This document shows positions 49,207 through 61,770 of a stretch of 64,000 nt of DNA, one piece after another. The first letter of the stretch is position 1. Each line of letters starts with the position of its first letter. The notes beneath the pieces were generated by a model. That model saw nothing but the letters and a program-made list of their open reading frames with translations. It did not search any database and was not told where the DNA came from. Source of the stretch: Epiperipatus broadwayi (Eukaryota; Onychophora; Udeonychophora; Euonychophora; Peripatidae); NCBI GenBank assembly GCA_028023455.1, contig JAQFVV010012477.1, positions 1,297,501 through 1,361,500 of the forward strand, given 5' to 3'. The translations under genes and the position numbers were made by a program.

Positions 49207-49599
49207 TATCAGTATATCCACCAAAAAAAAAAAGAATAAGAAAATCATTTTACTCAGTTAGTAAAAATTTACACATGCAAAAATTAATATACAACAAAAA
49301 ATACATAATCTATAAAAAATTTCAATCATGAAATTCTGGTTACTCTAAAAATTTTCATAGATTTCAGCCATTATACATTTCCCTTATACCCTGTTCACAT
49401 TCTAGAAGGGAAGTATTGTGTTCAATTTCCCTTAATCATGAATGGCTCATTATGTAATGTGCAAAATTGTTTGTATTGACTTCATCTTGGGTTGCTAACA
49501 TGCAGTGCCTTGACCAAAAATCAGTCAACTGTATTGAATTGACAGGGTGTCTGTGCTACCTATCTTCTCTGCTTTTCAGCTATCTCTTTCAATCAGGAG

Positions 49600-50360
49600 C
49601 AGGCTTCTTATTAATAATTTGTTAAACCTTCCTTCTTCTGAGATAACTTGTAATGCAGTTTTTTTCATTACTAGGTCATGGTTACCAAAATTCAGCCATA
49701 CTGAGGTGAACCCTGTAATTTCATTATAGGTCCTGTTAATGTAGTTTGTTGCCATTATTGTTTGGTTTCACCCAGGCTCATTGATATTTAATTGCATGTA
49801 ATCAGCTAAGGCAGTTAAGCTGTCTAATGATATTTTCACAAGGGTTGGATAGAGGATTTCTGACTGACACAATTTCAGGATGAATTCCATTTTTATTCAT
49901 CCAGGTTTTCCATTAGTAGGATATAAACAGAAAGCAATGATCTGTCAGAATTTCTAAGTGTTTTTATATCCTTAAAATTTCTGGATTTTTAAGTTCTTAA
50001 GAATATTCCTTGAATCTGACCATTGTAATGGATATGCTATAACATATTTAGAAAATAAATCATATATGACCACCAAAAATCTAAATTGTCAAACAACTAG
50101 TAGACAATTGCTAATATCTTATTAGGGACCTGCAGAATGATAGGTTGATTCACCTCTTTGTACAATCTATTGTGTGGCTTTGTTTTGGAGAATGTCTGAC
50201 ATTTCTGCAATATAGAGATAATATAGGATTACATGCTTGACCAATAGAAAGTGTTCTGTAAGGCATGCTCCATCTTTCAAGTTCCATAATCCCTGTACAA
50301 ACATTGTATATATATATATATATGGTCTCACCAATTTTAAGAGATTGGTATTTTCCATGA
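49600..50360 (-). pseudogene. Integrase relic of Ty3/gypsy B
   Basis: The minus strand near 50085-50022 reads 'FLVVIYDLFSKYVIAYPL', a clear match to the integrase core block 'vvVD-FSK-v-A-Pl' around the first catalytic Asp. Upstream, 'AEMSDILQNKATQ' (about 50190-50165) corresponds to the end of the HHCC zinc-binding domain with the cysteines lost. Downstream 'YPTNGKPG' fits the later 'yhP--NG--Er' block. Stops are frequent. In an intact element this enzyme inserts the cDNA. Confidence 0.75.
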
Positions 50361-50569
50361 GTTATTGGGGTAGGATCTGTTATTTTGTATGTTTGGTATA
50401 TTCTTTGAATCTATTGGATTTGTTTATTACCTGATGTTTTTTTTAATAATATATCAAAATTTTGATATACTGAGGTTCAGCCCTCTAAACATTATATAAA
50501 TTGTTGAGGTATTCCTCAACTGAATCATCAATTGCTATTGATATTCTGTTCACTACCTTATTATCCAGT

Positions 50570-51802
50570 GAGAGATCATCTCTATAGGTGCTGACTCAAA
50601 ATATGTGCTACCATATTATCAGTTCCAGCACAGTGAATTACTTATAAGTGAATTTTTGCAAGAATTAATCTCCATCATATTAATTAATCTGTTATTGGTC
50701 ATGTAACTGCTATTCGGGTATTTCAGGTACTTATGCTCAGTAATAATAATTAACTCTGATATCAATAGAACTTGTTTAAATTTTCTACATGGCCACACAA
50801 TAGATAGGACATCATTCTCAGTAAAATGGTTGACTAAATGCTGGATACCACAATATAACAGTCTTCAAGAAATTTTTGTTGACCATCTGGAAATCTGTAT
50901 CCTGTGTTGGTTACCAATTCCATTATTATTCTTGTGTAATAAGAGGAGTAACAAAGCTTTATCTTTTGCAATATTTGATTAAAACTGGTAATAAAATTTG
51001 CACAGTTCTCCCTCCAAAATCTTAATGGCTTGATATTTGTTGATTTGAGAAATTGTTGTATAGACAAAAGCTTGTGTGGGTATGCTTTAAGCCCTTGCTT
51101 CTTGATTAAATGTCTTAAGAAAGGAATTTCCTCCTTCATAAATTGTCTTTTCTGGGTTTACTGCTATATTTTATGATTAGAATTTTTGGAAAAACATGAT
51201 TAAATATTGAAAATGTTCCAACCACCATTCAGAATCCCCTTATGACATCATTCATGTATAAGATGATAATATCCTTCAACTCTTTTTGATGGAATCTTAT
51301 TCAAACATCTTAATAGATCTGCCTAACCAATGATTAGCTTAAATATTATGCACTGAAATATATACATATATCATCCATATCTGAAAGCAGTATATATTTG
51401 GTCCTGTAGATGGAATGGGATCTTCCAAAGCTTGACATATGGTTAACTATGGTAAAAATATTGGCTTGTTCTTTAATTTCAACAATATATCCTGAATTGT
51501 AGGTCGAATATCTTTCTCTCATACATTAATGGAGTTTAAACTTCTGCTATCCAAACAGCCTAACTTTTCCATGTTTTTCCACAATTAGTAACAAGTTCCA
51601 CTCTTTTTTTCAAAGTTAACAACATGTTATTATAAGATGATTTTTCAATTACACCCCAACCAAACAATAGCTGTAATTTCTTCTCCACTTTCTTCCAGTA
51701 CTGAATTGGAACTGGGTAAGTGCTTTTCTGATAAGGGTTTTTTTCCTTGACTTGTATGCTGAATACATACTTCTGTATTTCTCTCAGTTTATTGAATTTC
51801 AC
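50570..51802 (-). pseudogene. Reverse transcriptase-RNase H relic of Ty3/gypsy B
   Basis: Blocks in order on the minus strand are: 'YPVPIQYWKKVEKKLQLLF' and 'GVIEKSSYN' (51730-51620, RT N-terminus); 'DSRSLNSINV-ERDIRPTIQDIL' (about 51520); 'LYMNDVI' with YMND at 51247-51258 where the catalytic box is YxDD; 'PFLRHLIKKQGLKAYPHKLLSIQQF' (51125-51050, the 'FLGH-is--Gi---p-K--ai--f' thumb block); RNase H 'ENDVLSIVWPCRKFKQVLL' and 'IIITEHKYLKYP'; and 'GTDNMVAHILSQ' (about 50610), matching 'G--N-vAD-LSR'. One catalytic Asp is changed to Asn and many stops are present, so it cannot be active. Confidence 0.85.
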
Positions 51803-52226
51803 AGAGAAGTACTCCAGTAGGATTTTTTTAAATTTTCTTGCTCCTGTGTCATAGTGAAAGCTGAATCTTTTACTTTCAATTGTATCTAATTGATCAATAT
51901 TTGTTGTATACTACTAAACTGCACCATTTTTTCCACATTTAGAAAACCAAGTTTTCATTGTTTATGATCAGCAATCTCTTTTGATAATTAAGTATGCATT
52001 TATATTTCCATAAGGAATCAGATCCAAAAACTATCCTATGTATCAACATTGGCATTATTAAAAAAAACATAACTAAAGATTGCATTTTTTATTTAAACAT
52101 ATATCCATGCTAGAACAGTCTCAATTCTATTTTTTTTTCTGTTGACAAAATTATCTGTTTGCTTGAGAAGCAATATTAATATATGATGGCCTTGAATTTC
52201 AATTTGTACAAACAAGATTTCAGAGA

Positions 52227-52457
52227 TCAAGAAAATTTGCTTCCCATATCCAATAGTGTTCTGGTTTGCAGACCTTCTACTTCCACATCAATTAAAGAAT
52301 ATAATTGATAGTCTTGCATTAATATATTTTCCACATCTTCAAAAATAATATTGTTCACCACAGTGAGCAGATTTATTTTATTATTAGTATGGTTCCTAAC
52401 TTGATATTGTGTTAAGGAATGTGACATTTTTATTATCTCTTGTTTTATTTCTTTCAT
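52227..52457 (-). pseudogene. Retropepsin-like protease relic of Ty3/gypsy B
   Basis: The 76-codon minus frame ends with 'IDVEVEGLQTRTLLDMGSKFS'-type sequence: LLDMGS (residues 68-73) corresponds to the LLDTGS active-site loop of retroviral-type aspartic proteases, with the catalytic Asp kept and Thr changed to Met. The preceding beta strand pattern (I-D-V-E-V-E-G) fits. A stop follows at once, so the second half of the fold is cut off. It sits between the gag start and RT, as expected for gag-pol. Confidence 0.75.
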
Positions 52458-52523
52458 CTGTTGTTTATTATTTTTTGTTATTTTGGTTAATTCTTTTCTT
52501 CAATCTCTGTTCCATTTTCACTA

Positions 52524-52625
52524 TCAAATTGTATTGATTTTATATAATATTTTTATCATTTCCTGCTGACCTTGTATGACTATATTGACAAGCATTTGCA
52601 TTTCTGAGGGCTTGTTGGTCTCCAT
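52524..52625 (-). pseudogene. Probable gag start of Ty3/gypsy B (truncated)
   Basis: A minus-strand ATG at 52625 opens a 33-codon frame (METNKPSEMQMLV...) ending in a stop at 52524. It is followed by K/E/Q/I-rich minus-strand sequence up to the protease. The position, ~660 bp inside the 5' LTR, suits a gag start. The distance to the protease is far too short for a full gag, so most of gag is deleted. Confidence 0.5.
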
Positions 52626-53283
52626 ATTGGAATGATAAAGAATACACACAAAAAAATAAAACACCTATATTATATAAAATTAAATTCAAAATCCTGCTTT
52701 CAATACTAATTCTTGATTATTACTTATTAATCTTAATCTACTTCTCTCTGCCACACTTTAGATGAGTAGATGCTGGTTTCACACAAACATCCTTCATTTC
52801 CCATCTACATTATTCCCTTTGATGATATTACTTTATTGCCTAATTTTAACTTTCTATAGTATCCAATTAAAAATAAAAATGATCTTATATATATATATAT
52901 TTTAGGGGATGTTATGTATATATGTTTACTTTCATTTATTTATAAATTGCCAATATTAAATTTAGCTGATAAATAACATAATCCTTTTTGTGCATCATAT
53001 TGTTATATGTATATACTTTTTTCTTATTTTTAGCAATAACTTGTCAAGCAACTTACTGTCATTGACAAATATATTTTTGCAATCAATAAATACCTTACTA
53101 AAGGCAAAATTCTACTTTAACTTGTCCAACAAAAAGAAAAAGAAACTTATTTACTATTATTTTTACACCATTAAAGTTTTCCTAGTATTTTTCAATCACA
53201 ATATGATGAAAATTGGGCTCTCACAGAATTTGTACTTATATTTCAGCCTCTAGATTGGTGCTCTAACTTATATAAAAAAGCCA

Positions 53284-56200
53284 TGTAACAGCCAAAATAT
53301 AAATCTCACATACAAATCACACGAGCAATTTGCATAGGATGTCCACTGTCTGATGTCACAGGATATCCCTCTTCTTTTTCTAGCCTTGTAAGATCATCTA
53401 TATACATGAGACTCTATTGTATTCTAATAACTTATTGATAGCAAAATAATGACAAATGCTAAAGATAATGAAACATTTTAATTTATTCACATTATACACC
53501 TAGGTCTCATTTTACACAGATTTATTTAACGCGATTTTGAAGTTACACGATTCATGTTTCTTCGGAAGTCGAACTCCGATAATGTGCTATTACTTTAAAT
53601 AATAAATTTTGCACACTTACGTCATATTGAAAGTAATAGCACATTATTGGAATTTGACTTTCATCTTAGTAATTTCAATATTTTCAGTGCTTTGTAATAG
53701 TAAGATTTTATGCAATAATGAAATTAAAATCATGATTTCCACAGTTTATGTATACCCACATTAAATTTTACAAGATTATAATGTAAATTTGTTCAAACAT
53801 TGTGCATGCTAATTTTGCATTTTAAATCACATTCTGTTTTTGCTTTTTAAAAAAGAATGTAATCAATTATTAATCATTTAGGGTCCGCAAGTTTATTTTT
53901 AATTATTTTCTTATTAATGACACTAATCATGAAGTGCTCTTAAATTCCAATGAGAGCTAAATGGTTGTATGTCTGGATATCGTGAGCTTCATAAACAATT
54001 AATAAAATCATCATCTCAAAGATTAATTACTAATTACATTGTCACCAGAAAACCATTAACACAACATAGAGTGAAGTTGGCGCTAGTTGTATTTCCTCTT
54101 GTGAAGAATCTGATTTTTTACCAGTTTGCAAACAAACCTGTTTATCGGCAAGTAGCGATAATAATTAAAATGTGTATAAAAAATGTCAATTACTGTACTG
54201 TAAATTATGCATAAAAATATATTGTTTTGAATAAAATTAAATATTATAGTTAAAAAAGTTTGTCTTGTATCAATTTTTTTCAAATTTGAAATTTTTTATT
54301 AGTCATATTTTATTTCCTTATTTTTTTTTTGCGCAAATTTTAAACTAATTTTATGTTGGTGCTTTGCTTTTATGCGATTTTTGAAAAATCACAGTCCATA
54401 TCCCCCCTTTTACAAGGTAAGTTACGTCTATTTTTGTGCGATTTCTTTTGCGCATGTTTTCTGAGGAACCTATCTATCGCGTAAAATGAGACCCAGGTGT
54501 ATATACATTTTTGCAAGACACATGATAGCACAACAGGCCACAATTTTCAGGAAACAGTAGTTTGTTACTTTTCTTTCACATGTAATTTAATTTATATGAT
54601 TCACCACCCTGTTAATTTTTAAAACACATTAATATTGGTGATTATTTATCTTTTCAATATATATGTGTTCAAGTGTATCAGTGTTATGAAATAGTGTGGA
54701 GAGTGGTGGATTCCATTATTAAGTTTATGGATAGCTAATATATCATATTATATTTTTAATTATTTCTGAACAGATCTAAACATGCTGCATAAAACAACAA
54801 TCACAATTATTTATTATTACAGTTTTAAGACATAATAAACCTAGTTAGAAAGATATGCTGTATTAATTAACTATGATAAATTATTTCATAACTATTTAAA
54901 GAACTGGACTACCATAAATACTTTCAGGTTATAATACAGATAATTTGATTAAACACTATATAAGAGAACATAAGAGATAAGAGAACAACATTTGTGTTAT
55001 ATTCTTTATGAATAAATAGGTACATGTGAGCCAGGAATATATTGTATGATAGGGATGTGCTTTTATCATGCCCCAGTGTTAGAGGTAATAATCATAAGAG
55101 GCAATGACAATTGCAAATAATATCATCCAAGACATGTGTACAATTAAATCATATAATGTATAGCAAGAATTTCTATCTATCATATTCAACTTTACTAAGT
55201 AAAATAATAAATCCAAGAGACTACAATCACAGATGGTATCAGTAACATTTATGGGTAAATAAAACACATGAAAATGAATCTCACTTAGAGACAAACCAGC
55301 CCAAAATAAAGTTATATCATCTCACTTAATTCATTACACTCAATTATTTTTCCCCAAAACTGGAAAGTAGTTTATTTTAAAACTGTAAACTTAAAAGCTA
55401 ATAAAAAGACAAACTTAATTTATTCTGTCTATGCAGTCTGTTTTGTATCCTATTCAGGGATCATCAATCTTTGATTAAATTATAATCTTGATATTTTATA
55501 TTTATAGGTAATGGAAATGACTGGTTTTAAAATACCAAATTATTATAAGTATAGTCAAGATTTGCAATAAAAAGCTAATTGCTTTGCATAAAAATTTACT
55601 CTTCTCTTGGATTTGCACCTAATGATTTGTGCCATGATTAAATAAGGTGAAATAGAAATCCCTTGTCATACTAGTTTATAAACAGATTTTCAATCAATAA
55701 GAACAATAATTTATAAACATTTTCAGACTAATGGAGATAATTTTTTAATGATAGTACTAGACATTTAAAATAATATATTCTATTTCATGTACTGGCTCAG
55801 ATGTCAGGTATTGGTAAAATTTCAGTGGACTTCATTTGTTCAATCACAATTATAGCTATAATAAGTTTTAATCATACTGTTCTTAATTACACAGGCAGCA
55901 TTGAATGATAGGCTGGTTATTTCCCAATCAGTAGACACTTTAAGTTTAGGCATATAATAAAAACAATGCTCCTTTTCTATATTAGCTGTCACTTCCTTTC
56001 TACACTTCTTTATGAATTTTAAGTCTCTTTTCTGCTAGGGGGCCAGAATGAGGACATTGCAGCTTCTCTATCCCTGCATGGTATTTCAATATAAGGCACA
56101 ATAAATATAATGGAATCACAATCAAAGACTAATCAGCAGCATAAACTTACACCAAATTAATTCATCAATATGCAATCAGAAATATTATTTACAATGATTT

Positions 56201-56479
56201 ACAACCTCTACTTATATTTCCTGGAGTTGGCTTATCAGCAAAATTAGATCTATTGGCACTCATTTCAATCCATTGATCTATTGGTGGTAGATAACTCTTG
56301 GCAGACGAAAATAAAGTTAACTTACTTTAAAAATAAACGTATAAGTAATAATATTATATATTTCAATCTGTGTATATATATAATTTTTATTTATTAAAAC
56401 TCCTGAAAACCTTTATTTTTAAAAAAGCCTTCAATTTTTTTAAATTACAGAATATGAAGCATATATAAATATTGCTTCA
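53284..56479 (-). repeat. 5' LTR of element B, carrying a 1-kb insertion
   Basis: 3196 bp in total, or ~2.19 kb without the Tigger-like element at 53497-54499. Plus-strand ends are TGTAAC and 'ttgcttca'. The 5'-to-3' divergence against the other LTR is clearly visible in every block, so insertion was not recent. Confidence 0.85.
53497..54499. mobile_element. pogo/Tigger-like DNA element, copy 2 (1003 bp, TA target)
   Basis: Ends CACCTAGGTCTCATTTTAC and, inverse, CACCTGGGTCTCATTTTAC are terminal inverted repeats. The sister LTR keeps the empty site (catgtatatacattttt), which shows duplication of TA at 53495-53496 and 54500-54501. Subterminal 'taacgcgattttgaagtta' and 'ttttgcgcatg' give the GCGATTT-rich ends seen in Tigger-like elements. 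The internal plus frame 53969-54214 contains a 'RKPLTQH' remnant shared with copy 1 but no catalytic motif. It is non-autonomous. Confidence 0.85.
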
Positions 56480-58780
56480 ATATATATATAATTATTGAAG
56501 GTGAATGAAAGAAGCTGATAATTATTATCTAGATCTGTGTATATGTATATTATCAGAAAGAATCTTCTAATATATTAATAACGCATCAACTAAGATTACA
56601 TAATCATGATGCCATATTTAGTAAAATTTAACCTTATTTTCCATGTTGGGATTACTCTTTTTTTTTTTCATTGAATCAAAATCATCACTCAAACAACTAA
56701 GCATCCAATATTTTTAAATTAATAAAATAACATTATAATCAGGGAAGAGATTAATTTTTTAATGTAATTTATGCTTTTTTTTCTTCAATTAACTGTTACG
56801 TAACCAATCCGATCAATAATTTCAACATTCGTCAATAAATTGATAATTAGACAATACTAACTAGAATAAAAATAAGGCTGGAAAACTGCTACAACTTTTA
56901 CCATGTTCTAAGCGGCAAACCTAATGACTACTGCATTTTTCCTTATCATTTCTATAGAAGTTATCCGAGTGACCTTAAACCTACAGTTCATTATCGTTTA
57001 TTTTTATATGCCTGATTTTATTCCTGCTTTTATTTTTCTGCATTATTTAATTAAATTTAATACCATTACAATATAACAAATTATTTTACGTTCTTTTAAA
57101 AATATAATTGCTAATGTTTTTTATGTGAGATGTCATGATATTAATTCGGTTTCATTTGTAAATATACTACAATGATACGCCCCCCCCCCCCCCATATATC
57201 CTAAGCTAGAACAGATATCTGATAATATTCCATCACTTTTTCTCTCATTTTTTTAAAAATCTGATTGTATATATATTGAATGTCTTTGTAGATGTATGTG
57301 TGGGAGGTTGTACATATGTATTAAAGGGAAAAAACCATTCAATACTATTATTATTAATCCTCTGTAAATATCCACTTCTTTTGGATTAAAATTTTGCAAA
57401 GTATTTTATGAAAATAAAATTGATGGATTATATAAACGAAAACCATTTTCTAATATTATCTATACAATTTTATTTTTAAAAAAGATTTACTATAAAAATA
57501 AAGAAAATGCTTAATAAGATTTTAAGAACACTTAATGTTATTTAAGAATATAAAAACTTAAACCATCCAGCTGTTGAGAAATTCCGGCTATAGTTTAAAG
57601 CAATAAAATTAAGTTTTCAATTAAGCCAATTTTTATCCTTATATATATATATACAACGATAAAAAATAAATTCAATAAACTTCAACATGTTAATAAACTA
57701 TAATACAATACATGTAATAAATGTGCGTGCTTTTATAATATATGAGCAAAGACTTTGAAGAGGTGCATGATGTGACAATAGTGCATCCACTTAATATGTT
57801 AGATCAATTAAAATTCATTCCCAGAAAAATTAAAATTGTATTACCAAAGCCTTGGGATATTACTTTCAGACAACCAAATCAAATCCTTACCAAATAATGA
57901 CAAGATTCTGATGAATTTTGTTTTTATTTCATTATTTCTCTTTGAAGATTGTGAATGAGATAGTGCCGTACAATGGGTTATTTATCTCTGTTTTATCTGT
58001 AATCTTTTAACACAAAGATTATATTTTTTGGTTATATTATGAGATTCTTGGACTTAGCAGACTAGCATAGTTTTAGAAGAAAAATGCTATCAAGTAATTA
58101 TAGATTTGGAACAAAGCAAGTTATCTTTTTTTGTTTAACTTCTGGTTTAAACTTCCTGTTAAAGCTGTTAATATCTTTGATATTTTATTCAGTGTTAGAG
58201 ATGAAAAATTTGCCGATTATTTGTAAGTAGGTTGTGTTCTTGTAATTTTCGTTTGCCTTGGAATTGTAACATTTATTGCTTCGTTTTTAAATAAAGTGGA
58301 CTCTTAAAATGATTAATTTAATAATCTCCTGATAGTGCAAGGTAAAATTTTCTAGTTCGAAATTTCTGAAAAGAAAACCAACTAAACAAACAAACAACAA
58401 CTTTGAACTAACATCACCAGCTTTTTATGCAAACATCTATTATTGTGATAGTCGTTAGTGTTTTAAATAAATAAACAATTTTATTAAATGGTCATTAGAT
58501 GTATCTTCTTAATTTAATTTTACATTGGATAAAAATATAGAAAATAAAATTAATAAACTTTCCTAAACAGGTGGAAAATATCATTTTATTTTAGATTTAG
58601 CTATGAATTTAAATTCAAAAGATAGACACATAGATCTTCTTTTACCATAAGTAGGACTATTTATTTTAATAATTGTTTATAAGGCTAACCTATAATACAG
58701 GAAATAGAAAACTTTTATTTTTTTTTAATTATCAGCTACAATTTTTTTAATAATAAAGAAAGAGTTACTTGAAAAAAAAA
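56480..58780. other. No recognisable gene
   Basis: AT-rich flank of element B. A 14-15-bp poly-C run lies at about 57180. No coding frame or repeat with clear ends is seen. Confidence 0.5.
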
Positions 58781-59700
58781 GTAAATATTAATTCTTATTA
58801 AGCACAATGTGCACTACTTAAATAAGGCTATAAACCTTAGTACATGTGCCTTGAGTGCTTAATTTATTACAAGAGAGACCTCTACAAATCTAAACACAAG
58901 ATTTGACTTTATAAAGATAAGAGCGGCCCACTCTTATCTTCAACCTATTTTTCTATATATATAGGCAAATCTAAAGCATTATGATTTGGGAGCGTGAAGC
59001 TAATAAATTCTTCACTGATTAAGTCCACTATTTCTGTTAAACATTAATGATTGCAAAATCCTTCAATTTACAATGAGTTAATAGTCAGATCTTAAATTTA
59101 GAAATATTTTGAATCAATTTGAAGTTGTAAATATTAATTGTTATTAAGCACAATGTCTGCACTTAATACTTAAATAAGGCTATAGCCTTAGTACATGTGC
59201 CTTGAGTGCTTAATTTATTACAAGAGAGACCTCTATAAATCCAAATGCAGGAATCAACTTTATAAAGCTAAGAGTGGCTCACACTCCTATCTTCAACCTA
59301 TTTTTCTAAATATATAGGCAAATTTAAAGAATTTAACATGCTGATATTGCACTTAATAAGAATTAATATTTACAACTTTAAATTCATTCAAAATATTTCT
59401 AAATTTAAGATGTGACTTAACTCACTGTAAATCAAAGGATTTAATGACCACTAATGTTTAACAGAAATAGTAGACATAATCAGTGAATAATTTATTAGCA
59501 TCACACTCTCAAATCAAAATGCTTTAGATTTGCCTATATATTTAGAAAATAGGCTGAAGATAGGAGTGTGGGCCACTCTTATCTTTATAAAGTCGAACAT
59601 TGCATTTAGATTTGTAGAGGTATCTCTTGTAGTAAATTAAACACTCAAGGTGCATGTACTAAGATTATAGCCTTATTTAAAAAAAGGGGTAGTTTGGTAC
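58781..59700. mobile_element. Composite foldback: inverted arms around a complete MITE
   Basis: The left arm (58781-59124) and inverted right arm (about 59377-59690) enclose a ~250-bp element (59125-59376) with ends GTTGTAAATATTAATT and, inverse, GTTGTAAATATTAATTCTT. The left arm begins with the same module (period 346). The modules contain 'ttaagcacaatgt' and 'acatgtgccttgagtgctta', able to fold together. This is the same arm-module-inverted-arm plan as at 5518-6270 but with different sequence. Confidence 0.8.
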
Positions 59701-60285
59701 GTTATACTAATTGTTATGTTGTCTTAGATGCTTAAAACATAAATTTAATGTGAATACTGTTTTTTTTATAATACTACTTTAATTACAATATTTTTGATTC
59801 ACTAAGAAAAAAAAATATGTTTATTTTTTTACATAAAATAAATGTTATTAATTGTAAATTATATACACGTACTAATATATATTATACAGGAAATAAAAAA
59901 TACATCATATAATACAAAACTTATGAAAACATAACTCTTGTGACTAGTGTTAGAGAGCTGATAAAAATGATTCAGTTTTATGGAAATGAATGCATAATTT
60001 ATATTCTTTATATCATTCTAAAATAAGTTACAAGAATAAAAAATATTAGTCTGCCAAATTTTGCTCATAGTACTACAAGGCATTTTAGAGACTATAAGTA
60101 TGTACTATACTATTAATTATTATAATTTTTACAAACATTGTATCTTTTGTTGCCACAACTTACAGAGCAGTAAACAAGTCACATATTTTTAAGAGTGAAT
60201 AATTACTATGGTATTATAAGGATGAAAAAATAATATTTTTCTTGAGCAATTGTTTAAAATTAATTATTTGAATGTAAAACACAGT
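59701..60285. other. No recognisable gene
   Basis: AT-rich DNA with no supported feature. Confidence 0.5.
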
Positions 60286-60289
60286 CTCA

Positions 60290-61770
60290 TAAAGATGAGA
60301 CTATGGAATGTTTGAAAAATATGTACCATGTCATCTGGATGATTATTACACAAGAAACATATGGAATCCATATTTAATGTAACTCAGTTAATGAGGCAGG
60401 TTTTAGTGGTAATTGTATTAAGTAGTAAGCTAATAAAAAATCAACTATATTTGACTAACACGTAATCTGGAATCTGGTTAATGTCATGACATTTGGTGGA
60501 ATTGATGATAGATATCCACAAGGATATATATATATAATTCCAAATCTTTAAATGAGACATCAGCTAATAATTTGATATTTTAATTAACCAACAGATGAAG
60601 AAGGTTTTGGCAAGAATTGTATAATAATTAACAAGTTAAACAAAATTTCCAAGCATGATTGAGGAACATACATATTTTGGAATCTGGTTAAAGTTTTGGT
60701 GATTGGCAGAGTTGACCATAAATCATTATCAGAATTTACAATTATTTTTAAATCTGAAATGAGGCACCAAATAATGATTTTATATTAAAATTGTCTAATA
60801 AATTTGCATGATCAATAATATGATAATTGAAAAAAAGAAATGACTTGCATATGAAAATGAAACAAGTAGTGTTATAAGTGAAATTGTTTTTTAGGATAGA
60901 AATAGCTACGGTTATGATGTATATTTTAACTCTGATATAGAAAACAAATAATTGAGAACATATTAGATTAAGGCCATCTTTGCAAATAGGAAAACAAGTG
61001 GTTATAATATATAGAAGATGTGATGATAATTTTCAGATGTATGATTTTTATAGATATGATATTTTTAACAGTAGTTTTGAAAAAATATATACATGCACCA
61101 TATTAGGCAAGAAAACTACCCATAATAGCATAAGCAATATTAATTTTATTACATCATCGAAAAAGTTTTGGGGCAGAAGGCTTTTATTGAACTTGTTGAT
61201 GTCCAGATCATTTAAATGATGATAAATGGATTTTAGACAAATTGATTGAAATTACAAGAAAATATAAGTAAGTAGCTGTGAAGATTGAAAGTATATTGTG
61301 ACCTGTGGCTAACTGTCACATGAATGATTTATAAATTTGCATTGTATGAGATTATTTGGAATTTGTTTAGAATATGATTAATGAGAAGAATGTTCTAAAC
61401 ATAACTGAGCCCATCAAGGACATTGTTAATGTAAGATATCATTTTACTAGCAGTTTCAAATTGAAAATGGAAGAGATCTTCTGTGCATTTCCCAATTACT
61501 TTGTTTATGGTGTCCATGGTAGTGATCCAAGTAGTGAGTACTATGGAATACTCTACTTTGATTTCAAAGGTGTTGAGTGACACATATATTTTTTAAATTC
61601 GACAGGTTTATTGATAAGATATTTTTATGGCAGTAATTATATGTGAATGGCTTGGAAGAAGATTGCTTAGTTTGCTAAACAAGTCTTCTCAATTAACCAG
61701 ATCAAAAACAGCCTTAAAGTTAACTTGGCATGCTGTGTTGAAAGAATATCTTGAGATGCATAGTGTGTTT
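60290..61770 (-). pseudogene. Decayed LINE ORF2 (reverse transcriptase block and C-terminal zinc knuckle)
   Basis: The minus strand near 61750-61620 reads 'QVNFKAVFDLVN-EDLFSKLSNLLPSHSHIITAIKISYQ' in pieces, fitting the LINE RT block 'fvDfkkAFDsVnre-Lw-kL---g------i---Y'. Near 60380-60300 it reads 'DSICFLCNNHPDDMVHIF', fitting the C-terminal 'C--C----d---H' knuckle of LINE ORF2 proteins. The intervening ~1.2 kb is largely unreadable and includes a repeated 210-bp segment. The subfamily cannot be named; it is not the same family as the RTE tails elsewhere in the window. Plus frames at 60980-61580 are shadows. Confidence 0.6.
60469..60860. repeat. 210-bp degenerate tandem repeat
   Basis: 'ggaatctggttaa' occurs at 60469 and 60679. 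Following blocks 'aaatctttaaatgagacatcagctaataattt' and 'aaatctgaaatgaggcaccaaataatgatttt' align, then 'attttaattaaccaac' with 'attaaaattgtctaat'. A third partial unit precedes (about 60395). It lies within the LINE relic. Confidence 0.6.

Larger units (their letters stand above)
46933..56479 (-). mobile_element. Ty3/gypsy-like LTR retrotransposon B, long LTRs
   Basis: LTRs at 46933-49206 and 53284-56479 flank minus-strand gag start (52625), protease (52227-52457), RT-RNase H (51802-50570) and integrase (about 50360-49600), the Ty3/gypsy order. Read on the minus strand each LTR starts TG and ends CA. The base triplet directly inside the 5' LTR is TGG, as expected for a primer-binding site pairing with tRNA CCA. 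ATAT lies just outside both LTRs, a likely 4-bp target duplication, though in (AT)n DNA. Most of gag is deleted and pol has many stops, so the element is dead. Confidence 0.85.

Noticed and set aside
57180-57196. Poly-C run (and similar G/C runs near 4712, 12007 and 24506) as a structured element
   Set aside because: Single homopolymer runs in AT-rich DNA; no G-quadruplex-type pattern of several separated runs was seen.
61374-61583. 68-codon plus frame and 62-codon minus frame at the same place
   Set aside because: Neither shows a motif. The nearby RT-like block is on the minus strand, in a decayed region.
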